A stretch of DNA of 64,000 nt from Guadua angustifolia (taxonomy: Eukaryota; Streptophyta; Magnoliopsida; Poales; Poaceae). The stretch's first letter is position 1, and each line of letters begins with the position of its first letter. Made by a program: the position numbers and the translations under genes. Below the pieces are notes generated by a model. That model was not told the origin of the DNA, searched no databases, and saw only the letters and a program-made list of their open reading frames with translations. The stretch lies in contig CM070503.1 of assembly GCA_036346375.1 (NCBI GenBank), positions 3,782,001 through 3,846,000 of the forward strand, read 5' to 3'. This document shows, one piece after another, positions 45,367 through 58,619 of the stretch.

Positions 45367-48300
45367 TTCGCTTTTCGCAGCACCAACGAAACCAAGAACC
45401 AGGAAGAAGTAAACCAGAGAAAAATGCAAGGGAAAGGGCAATGCCCCTTAAAAGGCAGCCCCTTTGAGAGGGAGGGAAGCTTCTTGCCACCTACACCATG
45501 AAAAGTATCGAGAGGAAGCTCAGGTAGGGAGGACAAGACTCAGAGTTTGCTGCTTTTGGGGGAAGAGGAAGGCCGCCCTGCGCCCCTGCCTTGGTTTGTT
45601 TGGTGGGTGAAGCTTGGAATCTCTATATTGGGCCGACAATGGCGGTACGGCAACCCTCCCTTATAGCTTTAGCTCTCTATTGTTATAGAGTTAAGAGTAA
45701 CTAAGTAGGATGACATGCGTATTTGCGTGACTAGATTTTTTAGTAGTTTATAGTATTAAATGGTATGTTTGAGAATATATTACCGTATTTTGTAAACTAT
45801 TTAGATTTTTAAGACATTATAAATATTAGAAATGACAATAGAAATTTGAAGAAAAATTCAACTTAAGAGATGTATTTGAAGTAAAAGTTTTGATGGAAGA
45901 AAATCATTGAGAACAATAAGTTGTTGGGGTTTTTAGCATAGCAACTCTTCATCTTATATAGATCATATAGCTATATACCTCTGTTCTTTCATCGTTAGTA
46001 ACTTTTTAAAAAAAATATATGCGACACATGTACTTTTATTTAATCTCAAGTAATATGTTGATTATTTTACATGGTATTAGAATACATTGCTCCTGTATAC
46101 ACTGATACATCATGGGCGACTTACATTGAATATATTTTCTCACACGTTGGCTGCCCCGCAGAACCATATATGCTATATCTCTTATTGATCATCATACAAC
46201 TTTTCTGCTTCAACCGCCAATAGTAAGCTTAATTTTTTATCGATCCCTCTCAATTGCTACCCTTTTAATGCAATACTATATCGTATAACTATCTTCTATT
46301 TCTCTTCAATTATTACTTAATGCTGAACGTTACGACATCAACATGCAATTCATAAATGTACAAGTATTGCTTATCCTTGTCAAGGATACCCGTCATGCTC
46401 TTACTAGTGGCCCCAAGCCTATTCCACAGAATAACACCATCTCTATTCTGAGTTTTTTTGCATCTTATTTTGATTCAAACAAATTCATGCATGTATATAT
46501 ATATGCAAGATATTATACATGCTTGATTTACGCTTGTCTCATATCTGTCGCTTCTCTTATTCAATGTTTGTCAACTCATCTATATATATTACTTCCTCAC
46601 TAACGCAGTAACCTCCCATCTTCTATGATGCTAACATGTTTGTTTTAGTCGTTGTCTAACAATATGGAGAATTTTTCCACCATCGTGTGTAATGTCATGT
46701 CTCTTAGCAGCGATAGAATATTTCTAGCTGCCCAATGGATATATGTATCCTCTGTAGCTCGTCTTCCATACAAAACTTCATCTTCTCTCTACTAGAGTCT
46801 CCCCATCATCAAGCTTATTTTCCTACTAATTTCTTCAACAATGCAGACGAACACCACTCATCATCGCGGCTTTTGGCTCCTTTGGCTTTGGCTTTTCTCT
46901 TTTATTTTATTATTATTCCAAATTCCAGTTATTTTTTGTTGAATTTATACATAGATCCAATAGCTAATGTTTCTTTAATTTTTATCATGGATTATATTTA
47001 TTTATAGATTTTATTTAGAATTTCATATGAAAATTGAATTGGAATTCTTATGCAAAATAAATTAGCATTTTTTTGTTTGTACTTCAAATTATATTTACGT
47101 GTTGTTGGATCATACATGACATAGATTTTTTAATATAGTTTTATGTTAGAATCGTATATAAATAAAATTGATATTTTTATTTCATTTTTATTTTGAATTT
47201 AATCTATTTAAGGATTTTACTTTAGAGTTCGTATGGAAATTAAATTACTAATTTTACTTTATTTTTTATTCTAAATTTAATTTTAGGTTGGTATTTGTAT
47301 ACAAATTTAATTACTAATTTTTAATTTATTTTTGTTTTAAATTTTATTTTTATTTGGATGTTCGTATGGAAATCAAATTGCTACTTTATTTTATTTTTAA
47401 AAAGAATTTTGGTTTTTATTGTATTTGACATGGACTCTTTATTTAGATGTTCATATGGAAATTAAATTTATATTTTTATTTTTCATTCCAAATTTTAGTT
47501 TTTATGTTGGAATTAGTATACAAATTCAACCACTATTTTTATTCTAAATTTCAGTTTTATTTTGATGTTCATATGGAAATCAGATTACTAATTATCTTTT
47601 ATTTTTTATTCTAAATTTTAATTTTATTTTTATGTTCGTATGGAAATTATATTACTAATTATCTTTTATTTTTTGTTCCAAATTTTTTATTGTACTTAGA
47701 CTATTTCTTTTAATCGTATGAAAATCAAATTTCTGATTTTATTTTATTTTTATTCTGAATTTCAATTATTTTTTGCATATGACACAAACTCTTACTTTTA
47801 ATCTAGACCGTTATAGTCTGGACCCACCATGATCAACGGTGTAAATCTTTCTTTTTTTTCTCCGATTAATATGAAAATTTCTAGTCTTGAGAGTAAATAT
47901 GATGGCTTCTTTTGCCTCTGCTTTAATATTATAATAGATAGCAACCCTCGATCTGATTGCTTGTGGTTTTTGGCTTGTATTGCTTGCGGTGGTGGCTGAC
48001 CTGTGTGGTCTGCTTGCTGTGTTTGGCTTAGTCACACCTTTTGGCCGAAGGTGGTGATTCTGTGGCTTTACATCTCGGGTTCTCTGGTGGATTGCCTCAC
48101 TTTGGGAATTACGGCTTTGTATCTCCGAAGACAATCGCTTGCGAAGCTGTGGCATTACAGGGACGGTGTTGTTTTCTGGGTCAGTGTTTTTGACGTGCCT
48201 AGCCTTTTTTCACTATAGATCAGTCAGTGTCTGGTAAGTATATTCATACCTCTGTGTTTGCTGCCTTCTCTGTGAATGCAAAGGGGCCAGTCAAATATTT

Positions 48301-49160
48301 GGCTTAGGGACCTTGCATGTGGGCTTAGTGTTCAGTGAGGATTTTGGGACTGCAATAGACTAATTGTGGCAACAAATCTTGGCAGTTAGTTACACTTTGA
48401 TATATACTTGATTAGCTCAATTGCTATCCTGTGTTATATGCTTAGTTAGTGAATTTCCTGCTTACTGTTTTGTCGCATACACTTGCTCTTACCGCTGCTA
48501 TTAGTAATATTGTTCTTTTCAGTATTGCTTAGCATTGTCTCATTGTCCTCTGTTCATTTTCCTGTCTATTCGTGTTGTGTGTGTTCCGTCCAGTAAGTTT
48601 GTTTGGATGATTCACTACTCTTTTGCATATATATAATAATCAATTGAGTAGATCAACCTTTAATCTGTCAAGTAGTAAATCTGTAATTGATGTAAGGTTG
48701 TCATAAATTAGTCTATTACTCGTCCCTCGTGGCGAGGAGGGCCTTTGGCTACCCAACATCTGAGAACACTCAATCATCAACTTGAGCTTTATGCTAGTTG
48801 GTATGGATTTTTTAAGAATCATGATTATGTTCATGTTCATATCTCAGGCTATGAGTTTGTTCTCTATGAGATTATCCATTATCATGATTCAATCTGTCAT
48901 AACATGCTGTTTTGAATCTTTTGCTATATGGTTATTGTTTGTGCTTGGAATTATTGTCTTCATAAAATTGCTAATACCGCAATATTTACAACAATGCTAG
49001 GCCATATGCGGGTAACGGGAATAGGGGGTGGTGGAACACCTCCATACCTGCTTCCCTAGATGGGACAAATTTTCCCTGCTAGCAGCCCTATGGGAGAGAA
49101 CCTCCTCCATCCCTACCCTCTAATAGGGGAATTCCCCGGCGAGGAATGAGAAATGGACCC
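45367..49160. other. Gene-free repeat-rich region
   Basis: 45367-45660 is probably the heparanase leader and promoter (a GGCCCAATATAG stretch on the minus strand near 45625). The rest is AT-rich and contains the degenerate array at 46910-47790. Frames of 60-114 codons occur, for example 47811-48155 and 48003-48218, on opposite strands and without recognised domains. Near 49000-49168 the sequence GGGGAATTCCCCGGCGAGGA then CCCGTTGCCAT resembles a hAT terminus. Confidence 0.5.
46910..47790. repeat. Degenerate AT-rich tandem array, about 75-bp unit
   Basis: TTCGTATGGAAATTAAATTA then CTAATTTTA, TTTTTATTCTAAATTT and variants recur roughly eight to ten times with heavy drift. Non-coding. Similar AT-rich arrays occur inside large grass DNA transposons, but no ends were found. 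Confidence 0.6.
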
Positions 49161-49168
49161 GTTGCCAT

Positions 49169-49880
49169 TAGGGGTGAAAACGGTATCGGTAATTCCCGAA
49201 ATTCCAAAAACCGTTTTCGAAATTTTTCAACCGGACGTGTCGGTATCGGTAATTTTCGGAATCGGTAATTTTTGTCGGAAACGATAACGGTAACGGTTTT
49301 GATCGGTTCCGACCGTTTCCTTCGGTATCCGGAAAAAATCGGTAAATTCCGTCGGTAATTACCGGAATTATTCCAGCCCACAAATCACACTCCTTCGGTC
49401 ACTAAAACGCCCATAACTTTTTACTCCGAACTCCGATTTAGGTGATTTTAGACTCTATGCGAAGCTTATCACGAGGGCTACAATCTCCACCCATTTTCAT
49501 GATTTAACCAATCATAGATATTTTTAAATATCATAAAAACAAAACTCTAATGTAGTCATTCAAGTCTAAAATTTGATGTGTGTTCATCATAAATTTGTGA
49601 ATATTTATTAATTACTAATTTCTATGTGGATGTACTATTTGTGTGAATTTTTTGAAGTCAATTGGTGGTACATGTCCTTACGACGTTACCGGTCTCTTTT
49701 TCGGATTCCGATCGTTACCGATATATATTTTGTATCGAATTTTCGTTTCCGATATTTTCGAATTACCGATGCCGTTTTCGTTTCCGTAAGTTATCGATTC
49801 CGATATCGTTTCCGAGAAAAAATATGAAAACAAAAATGGTTTTAGTGTTTTCCGACCGTTTCCGACCGTTTTCACCCCTA
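49169..49880. mobile_element. hAT transposon, non-autonomous, 712 bp
   Basis: The 8-bp duplication GTTGCCAT (49161-49168 and 49881-49888) flanks termini TAGGGGTGAAAACGGT and ACCGTTTTCACCCCTA, perfect complements over 15-16 bp. The subterminal parts are dense in CGGTAATTTTCGGAAT-like motifs on both sides in inverted order, while the middle (49380-49660) is unrelated AT-rich DNA. No transposase is present. Confidence 0.92.
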
Positions 49881-49888
49881 GTTGCCAT

Positions 49889-52800
49889 CTATAATAATAA
49901 GCATTACTTCATCGGTGTTAAATGTCCAAGGAAAAAACCACAATTATTACGAAAGTTTGCATTTTTATGTCTGCAAGTGGTTAGTAAATATATATAAAAA
50001 AAAGAATCATGGAGGGTCATGGAGCTCTTTTGATGAAACTGCATTTGCAGAGCTGGAAAGTTCATCTTTGGTAGCGCACTTGCAGAGCTGGAAAGATCAT
50101 CTTTGGCAGCCTTGACGATGGACAAGCAGAATAAAAAGATTCTAGGAATCCACCATCTTGTCCAGCTGCATCTTTTAATCTGGGTCTTACAGTTTTTCCG
50201 GCTAAAAACACTGGAAATGCTCGTCATGCTACCTTGCTAGTACTGTTCTCCGGTGGAGCCACCCAGAAAGGAATCAGTTATTAGTCAAACAGTGAGGATA
50301 TGAGATCAACTGAGTCATATATATCGGTAGCACTTTCTTTTGTGTTGAAGAGCTAGTGTTAGATTGATCAATGATCAAAGCCTTGCGTCGGTATACAACT
50401 GTGTTACTACTCCTTTGACAACGTTGTACAAGTTAAGAGTTCATTTAGAAAGCCTAGGATTATGGTCGTGCGACTAAGTAAAAATATAGTAAACTGACTG
50501 CATACAGTAATCAAACGAGGATCTCATCATCTCGTGCCTTGCTGTTGCAAGTAACCTGTCTACTTGTCTAGCTAGGAAGTGGGAATCAATCTTCTTGTTG
50601 CATCAGAAAGACTAGACCTTATCTTTGCCAGAATAATAACAACAAGAAAAGGCCTGGTTAATTTGGTCCCATGAAGGCTAGAAGATGGGGCAGGTGATAT
50701 TATGATATACTTAGCTCATAATTATAATTCTATTGGCGCTAGTCGTGAATGGCTAGAATCCTCTACGGCATCGAAATTTTCATTCATATATGTCATATAG
50801 TGTAGCACATTTGCAAATTAATTTCTACACTAAAATTGATTTTTAGATTAGATGGCCACATACATGCAGGGTGCTGCAAGTTTTGCAGCGTCACTTCTTT
50901 TCAGGGCAATGTTAAGCGCTTAGCCTGCATAGCAAGCATGAGATGCGCATTATCCATCTATCATTCCATACCGGACCACCAACGAATAACTGCTCCGATC
51001 CCAACAGACAACGCTGGTGTACCTGCATCATCGTCCTGATTACCAAAATCGCCATATAATAATCGTTCTATGACTTTCTGTCAGTCTCTCTCTCTATATG
51101 TATATAGTTATGGACGTGTGTTGATTGGTACGGCTTGATACATGCTGTTTCTTGTGAAATCACCCAGCCTTCTGCAAAAAGGTGAGCGTAGAAAAAAAAA
51201 AGAGATTGATTAGCAGAGCCGGCAGAATAGGAAGAGAGTGAAGTGCTCGTGAGCGTTCATGATATATACTACATCGCTAGGTCCATTCAATACCCTTACC
51301 CAGGCCAGGAGTGAAACTTACGTGATGTCGATTAATGGATATGCTGTACACAGTGTATAACTGTATACGAAGTTTTTATTGTGGAGTGTAGCTTGTTCCA
51401 GATTGCATTACCCCCATGCTGCTATTCGTTTGCTCCCATCTTATTGCGATCAAAATAGTTTAATGTTGGCATCATAATACTGAAGCCTGACTACTATACT
51501 GTTGAGTTGATGGTGTGCCATCCTAAGTTGCGACACATGCATGGTCCATCTTGCCCTGTTTAGAATGATGGAGCATATGAGCATGTCACCAACAATGGCA
51601 CATGGAATTTGGCATCACCAATGGACTCACGTTGACACAAGAGGCTCGCCCATATTGTGCGAATTATTGGACTAGCTAGTGCTAGTAACTATGCAAAACT
51701 GTTCATTCAATCAAGCTCCTGAGTCCTGACAGAGAGATCAGTGAAGAGATCCATCCATTTCGATCTATCGCCACCCATAATGCCATGCAATGTGCGTCGC
51801 CTTTTGCCATCCATAAGGACAGTTTCAACCCATGGTTTCTATGAGCAGTGTCTAAAGGAAAGAGAGAGCAATAAGCCAATGTATAATTTCTCAACCCATA
51901 ATTTCTATGAGAGAGAGAGCAATAAACCAATGCATGTACCATAAACACACCTTGATCAGCGTGTAGAAATATCCAATCCCGATTTTGCTCGTTTCTTGCG
52001 CCTTGATGCCCACGTCGACCCAGTTTCTTGCATGAGACACGGTTTCTTTGTTTTTTCTTCTCTCCCTTCCTTAATTCCTATGCCACATCAGATTTTTGTT
52101 TAGTTGGTAGCGTAATTAATTCTATAGACACCAGCTCAAATGGAGGGTTAGGACTGCCCTAAAACGACTACTCTTCCTTTTTCTGACTTTGCCATGGTTT
52201 GCCTTGCTTTGCTTGTGGGTGAGACCAGATAAGCCCCAGAGCAATGGATAGCCGATCGAGTGACAAGATAGGGCTCGGTTGGTTGGCAGGCTCACCAGAA
52301 GCCATGGGAGATGGACGTCACACCTAACCAATTAAACCCATGGCCTGATCGCATCGGCATCAGGTGTTAGGCTATGGGAGGTACATGACAACGCGTATGA
52401 CATGACATACACATCCAAGATTCAAGGTAATCAATATGTGCACGCAATTGCATGAGTCTGTTGGTGGTGTTCCTTTGCAGTTATGCTACACAACACAGGC
52501 ATGCACCTCTCAAGGAAGAGTAGCGGCCATGGTAAGCAAAGCAAATTAATTAAAGAAGACGAAAGGGATGCAGGCTTGTGTATGGGCAACACCTGTGATC
52601 TTTGTGATCTTCTAATACTTGTCCATTGATTAGGTGTACCAGATGCGTCAAATTAAGAGTATATATGATAGATCAATCCTCTTGCTTGTCATGTCAATTG
52701 TTCAGCAAAATTAGCCTCATGGACGGACGTGAACGTACGACAGAACGATGGAGGCGTGCGTGTACTTGTGCTGGTCATTGGTTAGGAATTAGGATATTGC

Positions 52801-54163
52801 CCTGTCGAGAAGCCAACGACACATGGTATAGCATTGTCTTGGTATTACTCATTAGTTAATTAGCAACAGGTAGTGAGCAACACATGAATACTAACTATTT
52901 CACCAACATTTAGATAGGGAAACGACAATGTGCTGTGTGTGTGTCGAAATGGAATCAGAAGGCTTGAAATGTTACGAAAGAACCGACTTTACATTTGGAC
53001 CAAAATGCGTTGACATTGTTCAAAAGAATGGACTTCGTATTTGGACCACAACGAAAGCAATATAATGTTCGAGCATTGCATCACAGTTGACTAATAAGCG
53101 CTATAGTCCTATCCAAATGCATTCTTGTCCGCAGCAAAGTTCATTCCTTTCCAATGAGAATTGAAGTGGCTGCTCTGACTTTTACTTGCATATGGCAAGC
53201 TAGAGAACCAGAAGAATATGATTGTATCAAAACTGTCAATACATTAACTAACATGTACAACCATGGGAATGGAAAGAACATTTGATATCCGTTTGAATAA
53301 AACGGAAGCAAGCACATATCATATCATGGCAGTTAGACCAAATCTAGTTGGTATGACTGCTACTCTATTCAATTGTGTCAAAAAGAAAAGAGAAGGCTAG
53401 GGTTGGTAGCATCGCCTCCTCGATTGTTTTGGGTAGCACAAGAAAGAATTATTCAAAAAATTAGTTGGTGAGAAGTGGACTGCATCATGCAGCTACTACA
53501 TCTCGAGTCCCTCTTTCAAAGCATCGTAATTCATTAGTAATACCAATGCCACTAACCTTTTGTTTAGACTAATCACTTTTCAAACAAAAATAGACCTTTT
53601 GGTTAGACTAATCCATAAGAGGCAGCTGAACTAGGGGGTCTAGTCTTGTTTTCCATGCTGGCCATTTCAGGGGCAACTCGCAAATCGGCTCCACTGTGAC
53701 CTTACCTCGTTATTAAAATGTGCCGGCAAAGAAGAAATTATGCTGCAATTTTAGACTGCGAGCTTAGCGCTCTGTTTTCTAGTGCAAATTAATTGGACAA
53801 AGCCTAGAGGGTGTCTTTTCAAGTGACAATGATGGGTTCAATTAGTAGTACTTGCCGGGTAAGTGTGTATTTGGGGCCGTTACATATAATGGAAGCAAAG
53901 GCTTTTCCCTAGAAAGGTCAATGTTTGGCCTACACCAAGATGGCGTTTCTCTTAGCTGCTTCTGTTGCGGATGTTGAAATGTAATTGAAGAGTGAAGACA
54001 AGCATTAGGACCGAAGACAAACAGTACAACCATCTCGAAAGCTTTAGCTTGTAACTTTGTGTATCGTATTGCTCTGCTTTGTGTTGCTTGTACCAAGAAG
54101 CCGGAGAGATATTTTCACCTAACTGTACTCGCTAATTCGCAAATATTTTAGCTGGCTCGTTTG
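49889..54163. other. Gene-free intergenic region
   Basis: No conserved coding region seen on either strand; frames are 60-107 codons without domains. It includes a local duplication (TTGCAGAGCTGGAAAG then TCATCTTTGG at about 50047 and 50083). A MITE-like patch near 51780-51950 has repeated AACCCATGGTTTCTATGAG and AGAGAGAGCAATAAGCCAAT-type motifs. Confidence 0.5.
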
Positions 54164-54168
54164 GCTAG

Positions 54169-54875
54169 TGTCGATGATTCGGGAACGGATCCCTCATCGA
54201 GCTTACTTGTTGAATGAGAGATCAATCAGGACCCCTTTCCCGCAAAGGGTTTAGCGTCCGAAGGCCTGCCGAGCTAGAAGGATGGTCGGAGGTTTGAAAT
54301 AAGACAAGAGACAAGAACTTTTTATCCTGGTTCGGGCCTCTCGCGAAGGAGATAACAGCCCTACGTCTAGTGGCCTCACTATTGCCGAAGAATGATTTAC
54401 AGGGTGTTTGCTCAGGAGTGTCGGGCTTTCTCTCTTCTCTCCACTTCTTATAGATACTCTTGGGTATTTCTTTTTTACAGTCTCGGGGGAGGGGGGCCCT
54501 AAACGCTTCTCGCAGTGGGGCTTTTATAGACGATTACAGTCTTACATCATTTATAACTGAATGGCATGCCACTCATTGCGGACGTATGAATATGCTTACT
54601 TTTGCCATGCCGTGACGTGGGCATAGTGGACTTAGAACGTGGTCGTACGGTCCTTCGAGCCGCCGTGTGATTAATGTCACATTGTTTTCGTGGGCCACGC
54701 CCGACCTGCCCGGGGCCTTCCTCCAGCCTTGATCGATCGTCGCATCCCTCCGAGCAAGCGTGGTCGAGACAGACCTATCGGTCGGACTGCCCGAAGATCT
54801 TCCTTGAGAACACCATCGCCGAAGATTGACTGCCGGGGTATGATAGTCTTTATGAGAATCACCCAATGCCCGACA
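54169..54875. mobile_element. Solo LTR, 707 bp
   Basis: Starts TGTCGATGATTCGGGAACGG, ends ATGCCCGACA, and is flanked by the exact 5-bp duplication GCTAG (54164-54168 and 54876-54880). It contains the grass LTR block TTATCCTGGTTCGGGCCTCT then GGAGATAACAGCCCTACGTC. No internal retrotransposon domain is adjacent. Confidence 0.9.
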
Positions 54876-54880
54876 GCTAG

Positions 54881-55539
54881 TTCAACAGAAACAAATTGGA
54901 TCAACTACATTCAAATTAGGGCGACGGACGACGGCTATGGAATAAGTAAGTCCTAAAGCACCGACAATGGAAGCGACGGTCTAAACCAGGACAATTTTGA
55001 TTTGTCGATGCAGATGATTCGAAAAATCCATAGCCTTATTGGGAGTTGGGACCAAAAAAGCTTTGAAGAGATTTGTACCGTTGCGAAGATGATTTTTCAA
55101 GCAAATGCTCTCTCTCATGTGTGCTCTCGAAGTCGAAGAAACCTAACCCAACAAATAACAATAGCTTCAAAAGGACCTACTGGACTGACCACCCATTGCC
55201 CATGTTAGGTGTCAAGCCCAGTCAGTTTATAGGTCCCGTCCATATGGCTATGGGCCAGATACCGTAGCATCTAAAATGCATGTCAAATTCCGGACTTCCA
55301 GAGTGCTACGTCCTTAGACAGGTGGAGTTGGACCAAAGCAACAGCTTTAACATTTGTCCAATTCATGAAACAGCCCAATCTGGAGTACACCCGACCAGAG
55401 CAATAAATATGACAACAATAAATTCGATGTTACGCGATTCGAACAGATGCAATACCATTAGTTTTCACTTTTCAACATCCATGATAGACCGATGTAGACG
55501 AGGAGCACAACGTATATCGCAAGACGTACATGGCTGAAA
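54881..55539. other. Spacer between solo LTR and UMP1
   Basis: No gene supported. The part next to 55539 should be the UMP1 3' untranslated region. Confidence 0.4.
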
Positions 55540-57630
55540 TCAATTGAAACTAGGGCAGATAGGCCCCTTCGACAGACCAAGGCGAACCTCCATTCCGTGG
55601 TGCATGTCCGGCGCACGGAGAGACTCGGAATCGTGAGGCACTGCAAAGTTGCAAGTAATGGAGAGAATTAAACGTGGAACTGGAACCCATAGAAGCCGAA
55701 TTGATAGTGACAAGCACAAAATGCCCATTGATGAATGAGACGCACATTTTGCAATGGGAACTGAGCACAAGTTACTGTAGCAATGTGTGCTTTGTTGTTA
55801 ATGATTAAATCACCACACGTCAGAACAGTATGAAAGTGCCTTAAAAAATCAAATGAGTACAATATTAGCCACCTACATTGTGAACTTAATGGTTTGATGA
55901 AATGATTATCACTCCAAGTATATACTACAGCTGAAACTCTACTAGATACATAAGTCTATAACCAGCTAGAAGTATGAAAAATGAACAGAAACATTTCACA
56001 ACCCTTGTTTTTTCCAAGAAGTTCTATCTTGCAAGACCACATCAGGTCAAATAAGTTTGCTAGAGTGAGTTCTATTAAGAGCAAAGAAACTACCGCTGAC
56101 ATAAAGGTTAAGAGAGTTTCAAGATAACAGTGTTCCCTAACTCCGATCAAGAACATTAACAAGATTAGCAAGTTATTGCACAAATGCTTACACAAAATTG
56201 TGAAATAGAAAGCAAGAGGATTGATGGAAACAAAAGTGTTGCTGCCTAATTTTAGCAGGCAAAAGGACAGCAATCCTTACTGTTAAGATAATCTTCAAAC
56301 CCAAAATCATCCAAGGAACCTGTCAGTGCCTCATATCCTAGCATAGACGATGGCAATGAACCAGGGGGCCTTTGGAACCTGGAAACAAAGAGACCAGCCA
56401 AGTTTTTAGTGTTAGCACATGTGCACTTGTCTCCAGATACACAATGGTGCACAAGTTGTTCAAAATACAAAGCTATAAGCAGAAACAAAATAGAAAGTGC
56501 GTGTTTATCCATATGTTCCCTGCCCTCTTTTGTCCTTGCGTTGTTGTGTCAATTGTTAGAATGGACAGGTGAACGAAAACAACCTTTAAGATATGATTGT
56601 GCATTCAAACAGAGGAAGAGGTCAAGGCATTCCAAGTGGCCCATTTTAAAATGAACAGTACCTCAAATTCAACCCTAGGCTAGTAACCCTCAAATAATCA
56701 AATTACTATACCATCACAATTCACAAATCACAATAAATCGTTTACATAGAGAGACAATTTTAGATACAATCAACTATGCAGTCCTAGAAGAAATGGAGTG
56801 TACGGTAACACGTACGGAACAAGGAAAAAACGCAAAAATGCAAACTAACTGTTAGTAGAACATAGCTGATGTTCACCAACATAACATCAGGGATACAATG
56901 CATACCACAGTAAGAGCAATGGAGTCGTAGTAAAAGGAAAAGGTCAACAACTTTACAATGATGCAAAAACCATTAAAACAAATCTATATTCGTCAACCAG
57001 GTACTCCCACACTAGCTCAATTGATGCCTAATTCCAGCATGAATAAAACCTGAGTAAATTTGTTGTTGCCACGGCTATCTAACACAGGAAAGCACGCATA
57101 TCACAATTCACTGCAAAGATCAATCAATTAAACACATGTTGTGCTCAGAGCATGGTCACTCTAGTTTCACGAAATTTACCCAAAATTCCCATCGACACTA
57201 ACAGTTCCAACAGCCAAATGAAACCGCTAGACTTTTCGAATGCCCACATCAGGTACTAGTGACTCTTAACTCGAAAAAAAATTGACATAAGGAAAATGGG
57301 GCAGTGAGCTACTTGGATAGGATCTGCGCGTCGAGATCCTTGCGGATGTTGAAGGCGGATCCATAGATGGCTTCCGTCCCGAACCTCTTCTTGTCCGCCC
57401 AGAACTTGGCCTCCTGCGCGCGCGTCCCCAAAGTACTAGGATTCAGCGTGAGGGTTTCGAGGGAACGGAAAAAATCCAGACGAAAGAGAGTCGGGTAGGG
57501 GCGTTACCGATTGGATGGTGGCCTGGAGCGGATGCGGCGGCGCGAGGTCACCTTTGACGCTGTCGTTGACGCCGAAGCGGAGGGTGTCGTGGTTCTCGCC
57601 GATCTCCTTCTTCGTGCCGCCGCTCGCCAT
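55540..57630 (-). CDS. UMP1: Proteasome maturation factor UMP1
   Basis: UMP1 is a short-lived chaperone that sits inside half-proteasomes, coordinates their joining and beta-subunit processing, and is the first substrate degraded. Four exons give 140 residues: 57630-57508, 57413-57313, 56378-56281 and 55640-55540. The translation has the family order HDTLRFGV, DLAPPHPLQATIQS, EAKFWADKKRFGTEAIYGSA, FNIRKDLDAQILSKFQRPPG, SLPSSMLGYEALTGSLDDFG, and the C-terminal RAPDMHHGMEVRLGLSKGP block. The length is normal (about 140). The second donor interrupts the codon for K before FQRPPG; reading through would give a premature stop. The start follows directly on a GA-repeat leader. Plant databases often name this family cyclin-B1-2-like; I see no cyclin box. 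Confidence 0.93.
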
Positions 57631-57642
57631 CTTCGCTGTTAA

Positions 57643-57665
57643 GCTCTCTCTCTCTCTCTCTCTCT
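57643..57665 (-). repeat. GA microsatellite in the UMP1 leader
   Basis: A run of about 11 CT units on the plus strand (GA on the coding strand), 13 bp upstream of the UMP1 start codon. Such GA-rich leaders are common in plant 5' untranslated regions and are often length-polymorphic. Confidence 0.8.
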
Positions 57666-57717
57666 TCCCTCCTGCCGTCTTCTTTTCTTTCTTTGTGGAA
57701 AAGAAAGGCTTTGGGTT

Positions 57718-57794
57718 TGGGCCTGATATGTAGCTGTAGCGTCTTAGCCGTGTCTGACTCTTCTTTCTTCTTGTTGGGCTGGGTAGCTAGCCCA
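57718..57794. promoter_or_regulatory. TGGGCY (site II-type) motifs upstream of UMP1
   Basis: TGGGCC at 57718-57723, TGGGCT at 57775-57780, and its complement AGCCCA at 57789-57794. These lie 90-165 bp before the start codon. Site II elements bind TCP factors and are enriched in promoters of plant housekeeping genes. Function here is by analogy. Confidence 0.5.
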
Positions 57795-58619
57795 ACTACT
57801 ACTATCACGGATTTTGGCCATTTTTTTTTTGCCTGTTCGGTAAAACTTCAGATGTCAACTTCATCTGAAATCTGAAACTTGTAGACTAAAATAAAATGAA
57901 TTAAATTTATATTTATAATCTAAAATGTAAACAAGATAATCTATCTAACTCTTAATGTACTCACAGTTTCAGCTCTACGGATTTGATGGAGCTAGGAGCT
58001 TTTACCAAATACACCCTTAATTATCTCTGCTATATAAAGCAAGAGTTTCTTTCCACACCACTTCATCAAAATTACCCACTATTACCACTGCTCTTTAATT
58101 ACCCCACCTTTGCCGCTGTTAGTACTCTTTAAATTTTCGTTGCAACGCATAGGCCCATGGCTATTTCTTGAATTGAAAAGCTATTCGGTGGCTCTCATCA
58201 GAGCTCAGATCTACTTATATTGAAATTGCAATCGTTAAACAAACACACGAAAAGAGATATTCCGTATTAGAAAAGAGATTAAAAAGCGAGCATACTCTTG
58301 GAGAAGAAACCCAGTCTGCGTAATACATTAGTAGCATACCATGCGACTCCTCGAATCACAAGGACAAGTCCCCGTAAATCTCTATAGGTTGTACTGCAGC
58401 ATCGTGCATACCATCACGGTAAAATAATTATACCAATGGCTACTGCTGTAATGGTAAATCATGGCAAGGTTACAAGGATGTTATCTATTCTATACATCTC
58501 GAATTTCATGTCAGTTCACGTTTCAGTTTCAAGGATAAGTTCTACAGCCGCAAAGCTCAAAATCATGAAGCTGGAGATCCATCCCAGGTGTAGCAAAAAC
58601 GCAGCAGCTCCAGCCTCGC
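57795..58619. other. Spacer between UMP1 and the CobW gene
   Basis: AT-rich. It holds the Helitron-like element at 58024-58165 and, close to 58619, the 3' untranslated region of the CobW gene. No gene is supported. Confidence 0.45.
58024..58165 (+). mobile_element. Small Helitron-like element, related to 3466-3697
   Basis: TCTCTGCTATATAAAGCAAG at the 5' side, CACTTCATCAAAATTACCCA in the interior, and CGTTGCAACGCATAGGCCCA at the 3' side match the order seen on the minus strand at 3466-3697. The 3' terminal CTAG is missing, so the end is approximate. Confidence 0.45.

Noticed and set aside
45034..45441. Upstream in-frame ATG at 45441 for heparanase
   Set aside because: It would place two hydrophobic segments in series; the ATG at 45366 gives a normal single signal peptide. 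Not fully excluded.
47811..48218. Overlapping opposite-strand frames of 114 and 71 codons
   Set aside because: No recognised domain, no splice context, repeat-rich surroundings; the plus-strand frame is merely a chance hydrophobic translation.
51200..51260. miR156-like string near AGGAAGAGAGTGAAGTGCTC
   Set aside because: It does not match the mature miR156 sequence well and no opposite arm for a precursor hairpin was seen.
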